A stretch of DNA of 33,864 nucleotides from Acholeplasmataceae bacterium (GTDB taxonomy: Bacteria; Bacillota_I; Bacilli_A; ML615J-28; CAG-313): positions 1 through 33,864 of the forward strand of contig DUOG01000064.1 of NCBI GenBank assembly GCA_012838945.1, given 5' to 3'. The notes below the pieces were generated by a model. It had not been told where the DNA came from. It saw nothing but the letters and a program-made list of their open reading frames with translations, and searched no databases. This document shows, in pieces, positions 1 through 7,765 of the stretch. The position numbers and the translations under genes were made by a program. How positions within the stretch are numbered: position 1 is the first letter of the stretch; each line of letters begins with the position of its first letter.

Positions 1-60
1 AAAGATTGCAAGTAATAAGATAAATGATCGCAACAATACTCTAATTCTAATCTTTCTCAT
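1..60 (-). CDS. 5' end of a leftward gene, N-terminal 20 residues only
   Basis: An ATG on the minus strand at 60-58 opens a frame that runs off the left edge. It encodes 20 residues starting MRKIRIRVLLRSFILLLAIF, a basic start followed by a hydrophobic run, as expected for a signal peptide or first membrane segment. An AAGGTGA ribosome binding site lies just upstream (about 65-71), and a good sigma-A promoter lies at 78-106. The gene is divergent from the metallophosphoesterase. Too little is visible to name it. Confidence 0.6.
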   Translation of the reverse strand, partial: MRKIRIRVLLRSFILLLAIF

Positions 61-77
61 AATTTCACCTTATATAT

Positions 78-106
78 ATTATAAGGTATAATGCCGATAT
101 TTGCAA
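78..106 (-). promoter_or_regulatory. sigma-A promoter of the leftward edge gene
   Basis: On the minus strand, TTGCAA (101-106) and TATAAT (78-83) are separated by exactly 17 bp, followed about 10 bp later by a ribosome binding site and ATG. This is a near-consensus housekeeping promoter. Confidence 0.7.
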
Positions 107-161
107 AGGTTTTTATTTTTTTGTAACGATAAGATAATAATTAAAACGTTTTTATTTTTGA

Positions 162-190
162 TTGTCTATTACTTTTGATTATGGTATAAT
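162..190 (+). promoter_or_regulatory. sigma-A promoter of the metallophosphoesterase gene
   Basis: TTGTCT (162-167), a 17-bp spacer and TATAAT (185-190) lie just upstream of the AAGGAG ribosome binding site at 197-202. It is back to back with the leftward promoter at 78-106. Confidence 0.7.
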
Positions 191-211
191 TATTGAAAAG
201 GAGTGAAGCCA

Positions 212-2116
212 ATGAAAATGAAAAAGTTTTTAAGTTTGTTAATGTTAATAGGTATTATTTGCTTCTCAACCACTACTATTGTTTTTGGAGAAGAAATAGT
301 ATATGATGCTTATTATATAGTAACGACCCCTGGTGAAGATGCTAGCACCCAAATGAATATCAATTATCATACTCACAATAAGTTAACTAGTCTTGAGTAT
401 ACTGTTGCTAGCGATATCAATTACGAAAATAAGACAGTTGTTACTGGTGATTTAGTAGAATTTGAAGCTAAAGATGATCCTACCGATGTTGGAAAACGAG
501 TTGAAGAAGACTTTGAACTTCGCAATATCGTTAGTGTATATCTTACTGGACTTGAACCAGGCACTGAATATCGTTATCGTATTAATAAGGGTGATGGTAC
601 TTACACTGAAGACTATACCTTCCGTACCGCTGATGGTGGCAAGGAAACTACCTTCTTATTCTTAACTGATGCTCACGTTCATAAATACAGCACTCAAGAA
701 GCTACTGAAAATACTTATCACTATGATCGTGTTGTCGTTAATCGTGCCCTTGAAATGGCTCCAAATCTAGCCTTTGTACTTCACACTGGTGATATGGTTG
801 ACCGCGGTGGAAAGCAAAGTGAGTGGGATACTTTCTTCCAAGCCAGTACTAACCTAAGAAGAATTCCTATGGTTGGTTCTCCAGGAAACCATGAATACTA
901 TCACTATAGTACCGGTGAATATAGTGCCAAATTCTATAATGCACATTTCAATAGTCCAAAAAATGGACCTGCTGAACTATTAGGCTCAACCTCATATTTC
1001 ATTTATAACAATATCCTATTTGTTCAACTTGATACAGTTAAACGACTCAACATGCAAAAACAAATGGATTGGTTCGAAGAAATTGTTTACAATAACCCAA
1101 CCAAATACATCGTAGTATCAGCTCACAAACCATTCCAAGGTTATGCGGAAGAATGGTTTAAACTATTCGAACAATTCTCAGTTGACCTTGTATTAACTGG
1201 CCACACTCATAGTCAAAACTATCGACCTAACCACTTGTTCACCCAAAACAAAAAAGCCGATGATCCAAATCTCGGTGTTACTTATCTTACTGGTTATGGT
1301 TCCGGGGAAAAAGGAGCTAATGACGGTTTCGGATACCTAATTACAATCAAAGATGATAAAATTGATATCCAAAGTTATAAGGGAGAACAAAATCTAGCTC
1401 GTTTTGAACATGAAGCCAAACGTCCAGACACCCATGAACCTATTACAAAACAAGAATTCATTGATTCATTAACATTTACTGTTGATAAAGAAAATGAAAG
1501 AGCTGGTTTAACCTGGACTGAGAAAGCTTATGGAAACGTCTTAAAAGTTGAAGTTAAAGATAATATCAGAAACTATGATAATAAACAATATATCTGGACA
1601 CCATCAAAAACATTCATCTACTTTGAAAACATTCATGATGGTTACGTATATGACTACACAGCGACCGTAACGTTTGCTGATGGAACAACGGAATCTTTCA
1701 ATTATGTATTTGATCTTGACCCTAATTCCAATATCAGACTTACATATGAAGAAGAAACTCCATCAAAAGCAATCGTTGATGTCGACCTCAAAGATAACCT
1801 ATATCACTTTACATACTTCAGTGTTTTCCTAAATGATGAATTATTTGATGAATATAACATCTTCTTCGATGGTTTCACTAAAAAGTTTACTTTCGAAGAC
1901 CTCGATCCTAACACTGAATACACTGTCCGCGTTGAGGCTCGCACTCACCGAAATGAAGTAATTTGGACCGATGAATTAACCTTTACTACAGTTGATTTTA
2001 AAACCACAACTGATGAAGGCGGCTGTAAGAGCGGAACTAGCCTTCCATATGCTATCCTAATGGGACTATCAGCCGTTGCATCAACAATCTTTGTTGTCCG
2101 AAGAAAAAAATACTAA
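212..2116 (+). CDS. Secreted, membrane-anchored metallophosphoesterase with FN3-like domains
   Basis: 634 residues. I start at the ATG at 212 (9 nt after AAGGAG) rather than the GTG at 203, which abuts the ribosome binding site. Residues 1-26 form a signal peptide. Residues about 30-140 resemble the Ig-like N-terminal domain of purple acid phosphatases. The calcineurin-like core has all the expected metal motifs: DAH (D153, H155), GDMVDRGG (D194), GNHE (N226, H227), a lone H305, and GHTH (H331, H333). About 200 further residues look like two FN3-like beta domains. The tail has GGCKSG, a hydrophobic segment and RRKKY at the extreme C-terminus, suggesting anchoring at the membrane. The protein probably hydrolyses phosphoesters outside the cell; the substrate is unknown. 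It is monocistronic and ends in a strong terminator. Confidence 0.85.
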   Translation: MKMKKFLSLLMLIGIICFSTTTIVFGEEIVYDAYYIVTTPGEDASTQMNINYHTHNKLTSLEYTVASDINYENKTVVTGDLVEFEAKDDPTDVGKRVEEDFELRNIVSVYLTGLEPGTEYRYRINKGDGTYTEDYTFRTADGGKETTFLFLTDAHVHKYSTQEATENTYHYDRVVVNRALEMAPNLAFVLHTGDMVDRGGKQSEWDTFFQASTNLRRIPMVGSPGNHEYYHYSTGEYSAKFYNAHFNSPKNGPAELLGSTSYFIYNNILFVQLDTVKRLNMQKQMDWFEEIVYNNPTKYIVVSAHKPFQGYAEEWFKLFEQFSVDLVLTGHTHSQNYRPNHLFTQNKKADDPNLGVTYLTGYGSGEKGANDGFGYLITIKDDKIDIQSYKGEQNLARFEHEAKRPDTHEPITKQEFIDSLTFTVDKENERAGLTWTEKAYGNVLKVEVKDNIRNYDNKQYIWTPSKTFIYFENIHDGYVYDYTATVTFADGTTESFNYVFDLDPNSNIRLTYEEETPSKAIVDVDLKDNLYHFTYFSVFLNDELFDEYNIFFDGFTKKFTFEDLDPNTEYTVRVEARTHRNEVIWTDELTFTTVDFKTTTDEGGCKSGTSLPYAILMGLSAVASTIFVVRRKKY

Positions 2117-2126
2117 AATAAAAAAC

Positions 2127-2157
2127 AAAACTAGATATTGACTCAATATCTAGTTTT
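2127..2157. terminator. Bidirectional terminator
   Basis: A 14-bp perfect stem (2127-2140 with 2144-2157, 3-nt loop) has A runs on the left and T runs on the right. It serves both the metallophosphoesterase and the convergent gene, whose stop codon overlaps it. Confidence 0.85.
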
Positions 2158-2819
2158 TATTTTGCGCTTTGATATGTTTTTACAATTTCACTTAGGTTAA
2201 TCTCTTCACCAAAGAAAGATATAATATCAAAAATGATTTTTTCATAAAAGATAATTTTATTATAATCCCTTAAGTCTAACCACGGACTTTCTAATAAATA
2301 GTGGGTATTAACTTGATCCTTTTGCTTAAAAGTATAATAACTAACATCATTACTTAAACTACCACTTTGAAGGTAACTATTAGATCCTTCTAACGGTCCA
2401 ATAATAACCGTATCACCATTTGGCGGAGTCATAATCCGATTATTTAAAAATGGATACTTTAGATTGTCAAGACCAAGTTTTAAATCTTGACCAAATAGTA
2501 CTTTTATTATTTTCTTTGAATCACTTATTAATTGAAGATCATAAAAGAGGACAAAATTGTGGAAAGTAATTTTTATTTTATATTTTACCTCTTTGAAACT
2601 ATCTTCAACTTCAAAAGCTTTTTGAAAAGGATTTAAGATATTATCAGGAATAATGTTAGAGTAGTGAAGTTTATTATCTTCATATACAATCAAATAGATA
2701 TTAGCAAGTCCAAGATCTATTCGCACTTCCTCTTCGCTGGGATAATCAAAAGTACTTGAAAAATCTTTTTCTATTATGACTTCATTTGGACTTTCATTTA
2801 CCAATTTCACTTTGTTCAC
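2157..2819 (-). CDS. Unrecognised protein of about 220 residues
   Basis: I do not recognise this protein. The frame is open from a GTG at 2834, but GAGGGTGA at 2832-2825 sits 5 nt before a GTG at 2819, which I prefer. It has no signal peptide and no clear membrane segment. It is rich in Ile, Leu, Asp and Lys, with alternating hydrophobic stretches typical of beta-rich soluble proteins (for example YKIKITFHNFVLFYDLQLI) and a Gly/Pro-containing middle (MTPPNGDTVIIGPLEGSN). The last 40 residues look helical. It is divergent from ku-ligD, with a 96-bp gap, and convergent with the metallophosphoesterase. A link to repair or sporulation would be guesswork. Confidence 0.6.
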   Translation of the reverse strand: MNKVKLVNESPNEVIIEKDFSSTFDYPSEEEVRIDLGLANIYLIVYEDNKLHYSNIIPDNILNPFQKAFEVEDSFKEVKYKIKITFHNFVLFYDLQLISDSKKIIKVLFGQDLKLGLDNLKYPFLNNRIMTPPNGDTVIIGPLEGSNSYLQSGSLSNDVSYYTFKQKDQVNTHYLLESPWLDLRDYNKIIFYEKIIFDIISFFGEEINLSEIVKTYQSAK

Positions 2820-2914
2820 TTTTTTCACCCTCACTAATATTCTTTACAATATTCGACCTTTATAATACATTTTTTTAAATGTTTTTGGTAAATATAAAGT
2901 GAGGAGGTAATATT

Positions 2915-3739
2915 ATGGCCTATAGTTATAAAGGTGCAATTAGTTTTGGATTGGTGTATATCCCAATCACTCTACACGCTGCTACTAAAGAAAACACCAT
3001 TAATTTTAATCTGCTTGATAAAAACACGATGAGTCGCATCCAATATACCAAGTCTTGTGTTAATTGTGGTGGTGCAGAAGTCACCAATGATAATATTGTC
3101 AAAGGGTATCGCTATGATGATGATAAATACATAATTTTTGAAGAGGAAGACTTTGAAAAGTTAAAATCAAAGAAAGATAAGAATATTACCATAGAACAAT
3201 TTGTTGAGTTACAAGAAATTGATCCTGTTTATTTTAAAAAGAGTTATTATGTCGTTCCAACTGGCGGCGAAAGAGCCTTTGCCTTATTAAGAGAAGCCCT
3301 GGAAAGTGAAAATAAAGTAGGTATAGCAAAAACAGTCCTCGGCACCAAAGAGACCTTAATTGCCTTAAGAGTCTTAGGGGGCGATTTAGTCTTGAGTACG
3401 ATGTATTTTTATGATGAGATTCAACCAAATCCAATCAAACAAACTACTGATTTGGTCATTGATCCAGAAGAATTAAAGCTGGCAAAAATGTTGATCAATA
3501 ACTTAAGTGGTCCTTTTGAACCGGAAAAATATCATAATGAGTACAATCAAAAAATCCAAGCAGCGATTGAAGCTAAGATTGCTGGAAAAGAATTTAGTGC
3601 CCCAAAAGATGATGCTTCAAGGAGCATCGCTAATTTAATGGATGCTCTAACTGAAAGCCTAAAAGCAACCACTAAAAAGACAACCCCAAAGAAAAGAACG
3701 AGAAAACCCAAAACTGAAAGGCCCCAACCTTCTGCATGA
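2915..3739 (+). CDS. ku: Ku, DNA end-binding protein of bacterial NHEJ
   Basis: 274 residues, close to the usual bacterial Ku length. It starts YSYKGAISFGLVYIPITLH, the conserved Ku opening, followed by a core with SCVNCGG and VKGYRYDDDKYI, which in the family forms the homodimeric ring that threads onto double-strand ends. The last 25 residues are a Lys/Arg-rich tail (KKTTPKKRTRKPK), as in Ku proteins whose tail helps DNA binding and ligase recruitment. GAGGAGG at 2901-2907 fixes the ATG. The stop overlaps the ligase start by 4 bp (ATGA), so the two are translationally coupled. In Bacillus the homologous pair acts in germinating spores; that it does so here is inference. No confident promoter was seen: a TATAAT at 2861-2866 lacks a correctly spaced -35. 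Confidence 0.93.
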   Translation: MAYSYKGAISFGLVYIPITLHAATKENTINFNLLDKNTMSRIQYTKSCVNCGGAEVTNDNIVKGYRYDDDKYIIFEEEDFEKLKSKKDKNITIEQFVELQEIDPVYFKKSYYVVPTGGERAFALLREALESENKVGIAKTVLGTKETLIALRVLGGDLVLSTMYFYDEIQPNPIKQTTDLVIDPEELKLAKMLINNLSGPFEPEKYHNEYNQKIQAAIEAKIAGKEFSAPKDDASRSIANLMDALTESLKATTKKTTPKKRTRKPKTERPQPSA

Positions 3740-4686
3740 AACTAGATCTTTTTGACCAAAAAGATATTTCACCGATGCTATTATCAGAAAGTGAACCTTT
3801 TGATCACAAAGACTATATCTTTGAATTAAAACTTGATGGGATTCGTGCCCTCGCCTATTTAGACAAAAAAGAAACTATCATCAAGAATAAACGCAATAAA
3901 GATATTACTAATATTTATCCCGAACTAAAGAGTATTCATAAACAAGTAAATAAAAGATGTATTCTTGATGGAGAAATCATTGTAATGAAAAATGGGCGTC
4001 CTGACTTTTTCGCCTTGCAATCACGTTCCATATTAAGTGATAGCTTAAAAATTAGTCTTGCCTCCAAACTTAATACTGCTTCTTTTGTCGCTTATGATAT
4101 TCTGTATTATGACAAAGAAGACATTACCGATTGGCCCTTACTTAAACGAAAAGAAGTATTAAAAGAGATAATAACAGAAAATGAATTTTTAAGCTATTCC
4201 CGGTTTATTGAAGAAAAGGGGAGAGAGTTTTACGAGCTTGCTAGGGATAATCACTTAGAAGGTATTGTAGCAAAAGAAAAGAATAGTAAATATTATATCG
4301 GTAAAAGAGCAAAAGTATGGATTAAAATGAAAGTGATGCAAGAAGAGGACTTAATCATTTGTGGTTATATTAAAAAAGATGGAACAATCAAAGACTTAAT
4401 CCTTGGGATCTATGATAAAGACTATAATCTACACTTTAGAGGAACCATTTATTTAGGTGTATCAACAATTGATAAAAATAAAATAATCGATACTGCTATT
4501 AAACATCCCTCTCCACCTTTGTTTGCTCTAAATAATAAGGAGGGAGAGATCATTTGGATGAAACCACTTCTAGTGGGAGTAGTGAAGTATATGATGAAAA
4601 CAAAAAGTGGCGGAATGCGTCAACCGATATTTAAAGGACTTCGTGATGATAAAATAGCAACTGACTGTATTGACCCCAAAATATAA
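3736..4686 (+). CDS. ligD: ATP-dependent DNA ligase, LigD ligase domain only
   Basis: 316 residues with the nucleotidyltransferase and OB-fold domains of LigD-type ligases. Motif I is ELKLDGIR, with nucleophile K32. Motif III-like (YDILYYD), motif IV (LEGIVAKE) and motif V (WIKMK) follow in order, and the C-terminal half carries the OB fold with a conserved GGMRQPIFKGLR end. It lacks both the polymerase/primase and the phosphoesterase domains of larger LigD proteins; Bacillus LigD is about twice this length. It overlaps ku by 4 bp. It would seal Ku-held ends after AMP transfer. The symbol is used in the ligase-domain sense. Confidence 0.9.
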   Translation: MKLDLFDQKDISPMLLSESEPFDHKDYIFELKLDGIRALAYLDKKETIIKNKRNKDITNIYPELKSIHKQVNKRCILDGEIIVMKNGRPDFFALQSRSILSDSLKISLASKLNTASFVAYDILYYDKEDITDWPLLKRKEVLKEIITENEFLSYSRFIEEKGREFYELARDNHLEGIVAKEKNSKYYIGKRAKVWIKMKVMQEEDLIICGYIKKDGTIKDLILGIYDKDYNLHFRGTIYLGVSTIDKNKIIDTAIKHPSPPLFALNNKEGEIIWMKPLLVGVVKYMMKTKSGGMRQPIFKGLRDDKIATDCIDPKI

Positions 4687-4730
4687 GGCTAGAAAAAACT
4701 GATACTATAAAAGTATCAGTTTATCTAGCC
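4687..4730. terminator. Bidirectional terminator between ligD and rbr
   Basis: An 11-bp stem (4696-4706 with 4712-4722) lies inside an outer 7-bp pairing GGCTAGA/TCTAGCC. On the minus strand the inner hairpin is followed by a run of six Ts. It lies between the convergent ligD and rubrerythrin genes. Confidence 0.8.
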
Positions 4731-4747
4731 TTATCTATCTTTAAATC

Positions 4748-5281
4748 TTAATAGTTTTCTGCGTGGATTTCAAAGAAGCTTTGTTGATGTTCACAAACTG
4801 GGCAAACACCTGGAGCTTTGGCACCTAAATGTAAGTGACCACAGTTGCGGCAAATCCATACTTCTTTTCCTTCTCTTGCGAAAACACGTCCAGTTTGAAT
4901 GTTTTCAACTAAACGACGATAACGCTCTTCATGAGCTTTTTCAATTTTCGCAACACCTTCAAATAAGATTGCTAATTTCTTGAAACCTTCTTCGCGAGCT
5001 GTTTTGGCGAATTCTGCATACATTTCAGTCCACTCATAGTTTTCACCAGCTGCAGCGTCTAATAGGTTTTGTTCAGTAGAACCAATTCCATTTAACGCTT
5101 TGAACCATAGCTTAGCATGTTCTTTTTCGTTTCTTGCAGTTTCTTCAAAGATTGCGGCTATTTGTTCATAACCATCTTTTTTAGCTTTGCTAGCATAATA
5201 CTGATACTTAGTATGTGCTTGAGCTTCACCCGCAAAAGCTATCCATAAGTTCTTTTCTGTTTGAGTACCTTTTAAATCCAT
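4748..5281 (-). CDS. rbr: Rubrerythrin
   Basis: 177 residues. The N-terminal ferritin-like four-helix domain carries the diiron ligands in GEAQAH (E19) and NEKEH (E52, H55), with a second set in KIEKAHEER (E114, H117). The C-terminal rubredoxin-like domain has two CxxC pairs (C144/C147, C160/C163) for one iron. The family reduces hydrogen peroxide to water in anaerobes and microaerophiles, taking electrons from rubredoxin or NADH oxidoreductases. The start follows GGAGGAATG at the end of perR, 3 bp from its stop, so it is co-transcribed with the peroxide regulator. Confidence 0.95.
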   Translation of the reverse strand: MDLKGTQTEKNLWIAFAGEAQAHTKYQYYASKAKKDGYEQIAAIFEETARNEKEHAKLWFKALNGIGSTEQNLLDAAAGENYEWTEMYAEFAKTAREEGFKKLAILFEGVAKIEKAHEERYRRLVENIQTGRVFAREGKEVWICRNCGHLHLGAKAPGVCPVCEHQQSFFEIHAENY

Positions 5282-5284
5282 TCT

Positions 5285-5680
5285 TCATTCCTCCATTTTT
5301 GTATTTTTTTCTTGGCATTTTGGACAAACGCCAGTGAAGACTAGTTCGTGATGCGAAACCATAAATCCTAAACTTTCAATCTTTTCATCAAGTTCTTTGG
5401 AATAATCTAAATCAATATCATAAATGTTCTTACATTCTGAACATCTCAAATGATAGTGACTATCTAAATCCCAATCATAGACTGCTTCTTTTTCTCCAAT
5501 ACAAATCTTTCTTAATAGTCCATCCTCAACCAATAGGTTAACGTTCCGATAAACGGTGGCCTTCCCTATCTGGGGATAGTTTTTCTTGACTTGTTCGTAG
5601 ATATCGTTAACAGTTGGGTGATAAATTGATTTAATTGTATCTAGAATAATGGTTCGTTGAACTGTTTCCCGTCGGTCCAT
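5285..5680 (-). CDS. perR: PerR-type peroxide-sensing Fur-family repressor
   Basis: 131 residues from the ATG at 5680, preceded by AAAGGTG; the upstream TTG has no such site. The winged-helix DNA-binding domain (about 1-65) has the KATVYRNVNLL recognition helix. The structural zinc site is C80/C83 and C119/C122. The regulatory metal ligands align with all five of Bacillus PerR: H21, D69, H75, H77 and D88. The Asp at the last position separates PerR from Fur, and the C-terminal VSHHELVFTGVCPKC is PerR-like. It is transcribed with rubrerythrin, its likely main target. A 7-1-7 operator overlaps its own promoter start region, so it is probably autoregulated: repressed with metal bound and derepressed after peroxide oxidises the histidines. 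Confidence 0.88.
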   Translation of the reverse strand: MDRRETVQRTIILDTIKSIYHPTVNDIYEQVKKNYPQIGKATVYRNVNLLVEDGLLRKICIGEKEAVYDWDLDSHYHLRCSECKNIYDIDLDYSKELDEKIESLGFMVSHHELVFTGVCPKCQEKNTKMEE

Positions 5681-5711
5681 AATAATCACACCTTTAATAA
5701 TCAATTACTAT

Positions 5712-5726
5712 TGAGATTGATTATCA
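5712..5726. promoter_or_regulatory. Fur/PerR-type 7-1-7 operator
   Basis: TGAGATT-G-ATTATCA matches the family consensus TGATAAT-N-ATTATCA at 12 of 14 arm positions. It lies just downstream of the perR -10 element, around the expected transcription start, where binding would block initiation. Confidence 0.6.
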
Positions 5727-5731
5727 TTTAG

Positions 5732-5760
5732 ATTATATCACTTATTCCAAACCTATGCAA
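5732..5760 (-). promoter_or_regulatory. sigma-A promoter of perR-rbr
   Basis: On the minus strand TTGCAT (5755-5760), a 17-bp spacer and TATAAT (5732-5737) are followed directly by the operator at 5712-5726. Confidence 0.7.
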
Positions 5761-5779
5761 CCAATATTAGAATTTATTT

Positions 5780-6643
5780 TTAAATTTTAAAATCATTTTC
5801 TTGGAGAAACTTCATGGCGCTGGCATATCCGGAAATATATAAGCGATGTTTATCTTTAGCACTAATTTTAAAGTCCATTGTCTTAATATTAAAGGTATTG
5901 ATATTGATTATTTTTATTTGGTCACTCACAGTACGATACTTGTTAATTTGCCCACTGGAGATGACACTCGCAATATAATCTAAAAATGGACTGCGGTGAT
6001 TTATTTTATCTTTTTTAGAATATAAGTTAAAACCAATGGTTGGGAGTTTTTCACTCTTGTTAAAGATCCATAAGGGAAAGTTACTAACAACCCCACCATC
6101 AATCACCAAGTTTTTCAATAGTTTCATTGGCTGATAAAAGAACGGCATACATGAACTCATCGCCACCCCCTTCGCAATCGGAAAAGCATCAGGGTCAATA
6201 CTGTAGCGCTTCAAATCATTAGGAATCACTACAATTTTACGGCTGGTGAGATCAGTAACCACTACTTTAAGTATGTAATCATCGCCTCTTTTCAAGTCAA
6301 TGAACTTACTTTTTCCCTTGGCTAGATAGAGCTCTTCCAATTCTTTTTCAAGGGGTGTGATGCTATACATCCCTTTACTCACTAACATATTTATCAAAGG
6401 TCCAATACCTTTAATCCGACTGTAGTTATTCTTCCCTTTTAGTTTTTCCAAATCTAGTTCAAACATAATTTTTTTTAACTCTTCAGGACTATAACCACAG
6501 GCTATTAGCGAAGAGATGATTGCTCCAACACTTGTACCTGCCACCCTAAATGGGTGAAATCCTCGATCAGCCAAAGCTTTTAAGGCACCAATGTAAGCAA
6601 TGCCCTTGACGCCTCCGCCTTCAAAAACACCATTGAAATACAT
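5780..6643 (-). CDS. Patatin-like phospholipase (RssA/YchK-type)
   Basis: 287 residues from the ATG at 6643, which has AGGTGA just upstream; the longer frame to 6691 has no ribosome binding site. It shows the patatin oxyanion loop EGGGVKG (8-14), the nucleophile elbow GTSVG with S38, and the catalytic aspartate in IDGGV (D182), giving the Ser-Asp dyad of a lipid acyl hydrolase. There is no signal peptide, so it is cytoplasmic or peripheral. The substrate cannot be told from sequence. It follows the DJ-1 gene by 67 bp in the same direction and may be the last gene of that operon. An inverted repeat in the gap includes its ribosome binding site. Confidence 0.88.
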   Translation of the reverse strand: MYFNGVFEGGGVKGIAYIGALKALADRGFHPFRVAGTSVGAIISSLIACGYSPEELKKIMFELDLEKLKGKNNYSRIKGIGPLINMLVSKGMYSITPLEKELEELYLAKGKSKFIDLKRGDDYILKVVVTDLTSRKIVVIPNDLKRYSIDPDAFPIAKGVAMSSCMPFFYQPMKLLKNLVIDGGVVSNFPLWIFNKSEKLPTIGFNLYSKKDKINHRSPFLDYIASVISSGQINKYRTVSDQIKIININTFNIKTMDFKISAKDKHRLYISGYASAMKFLQENDFKI

Positions 6644-6710
6644 AAAATCACCTGCTAAATTATATGTCAAAATATAATGAAACTTGACCAATTCAACAGG
6701 TGAATTTACA

Positions 6711-7256
6711 TTAACGTTCGTAATATACTGATTTTAATAAATCTTTTGCTTGTTCTTCGCCTTTTAGGTATTTTACAATCTCATATGCAAATTCAAAGGT
6801 TGTCCCACATGCTTTACTAGTAATTAGATTATCTCTAACAACCACTTTTTCATTTGGCAAGTAGTTTCCTTTAGGAACCATTGTTTCACAACTTGGGAAA
6901 CAAGTAAAGTCCACTCCCTCCAAATAATCACTTAAAAGTCCAGGGGCTGCACAGATGGCAGCGACAAGGGCTTGTTTTTGATAGAAGTGTTTGATAACTT
7001 TTTTTGTTTTTTCACTTTTGATATGTGTAAAGCTTACTGCTCTTCCCCCAGGAACTATCAAAAATGAATATTCATTTAAGTCAATATCTTTTAAATAACG
7101 GTCTGGTACAATCTTAACATTGTATTGAGTCGTAACATAAGGTTCATCATCAATACTGACGGTATCGACATTTAGTTTAGCTCTACGAAGTAGATCCAAA
7201 GTTCCTAAACCTTCGATATCTTCAAAATAATTACTTAACAATAAGATTCCTTTCAT
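6711..7256 (-). CDS. DJ-1/PfpI family protein (YajL-like)
   Basis: 181 residues, the usual single-domain length. It has the DJ-1 fold signatures: an N-terminal strand (KGILLLSNYFEDIEG) with the conserved Glu, LIVPGGRAV, and the nucleophile elbow AAICAAPGLL containing the reactive Cys, followed by the G.T..F motif near the C-terminus. Members act as redox-sensitive chaperones or glyoxal/methylglyoxal detoxifying enzymes; which applies here is unknown. Its start overlaps the DUF84 stop by 4 bp, so the two are translationally coupled. Confidence 0.88.
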   Translation of the reverse strand: MKGILLLSNYFEDIEGLGTLDLLRRAKLNVDTVSIDDEPYVTTQYNVKIVPDRYLKDIDLNEYSFLIVPGGRAVSFTHIKSEKTKKVIKHFYQKQALVAAICAAPGLLSDYLEGVDFTCFPSCETMVPKGNYLPNEKVVVRDNLITSKACGTTFEFAYEIVKYLKGEEQAKDLLKSVYYER

Positions 7257-7765
7257 TCTTTACCTCCCATCAAATATTGACCATATAGTAGTTTTACAAT
7301 ATGGACAAATAGATCCACTCTTTTCACAACATTATTGGTAAAATAACCAACTGCTCCTTCATTGTGTTTGATGTCTTCGGTCTTAAAATAATAATCCATT
7401 GCCTCAGCTAGTTCCATTCTTTTATTTAAGATCAAGTCCTTAATTACATCAGGTAAGGGGATACGTGCCCCACCCGCAAAATACTCTTTACCATTACCAC
7501 TAATAAGAGCACCATAGTTAGTAAGAAACAAAGTATCGCCGATAAGCATGACACCTGCTTCTAAGCCGATCTTTAGATCGGCCTCACTACAGTTTTGAGC
7601 GCGGTTTAGGGCTCCCTTAATCGTTTCTTCATCAGTAAGGGGTTGATCACTCACCAAACTATCAACAGCCTCCCCAACAACTTCATATCCAAAAGGCTCT
7701 AAGACTTGGCGAACCGCTTCGATTTTGACAATGTTGCCAGAGCCAACGACCGCTCGCTTAGACAT
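7253..7765 (-). CDS. DUF84 family inosine/xanthosine triphosphatase-like protein (YjjX-like)
   Basis: 170 residues from the ATG at 7765; the frame extends to an ATG at 7795, but that would overlap the upstream gene by 38 bp, and GGAGG lies inside that stretch. The start AVVGSGNIVKIEAVRQVL is the NTP-binding SxNxxKxxA motif of the ITPase/Maf-like fold. IGLEAGV corresponds to the conserved acidic loop, and the middle has GGARIPLP. Known members hydrolyse ITP/XTP and other non-canonical nucleotides. It overlaps the M42 peptidase stop by 8 bp and the DJ-1 start by 4 bp, so it sits firmly inside the operon. Confidence 0.82.
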   Translation of the reverse strand: MSKRAVVGSGNIVKIEAVRQVLEPFGYEVVGEAVDSLVSDQPLTDEETIKGALNRAQNCSEADLKIGLEAGVMLIGDTLFLTNYGALISGNGKEYFAGGARIPLPDVIKDLILNKRMELAEAMDYYFKTEDIKHNEGAVGYFTNNVVKRVDLFVHIVKLLYGQYLMGGKE

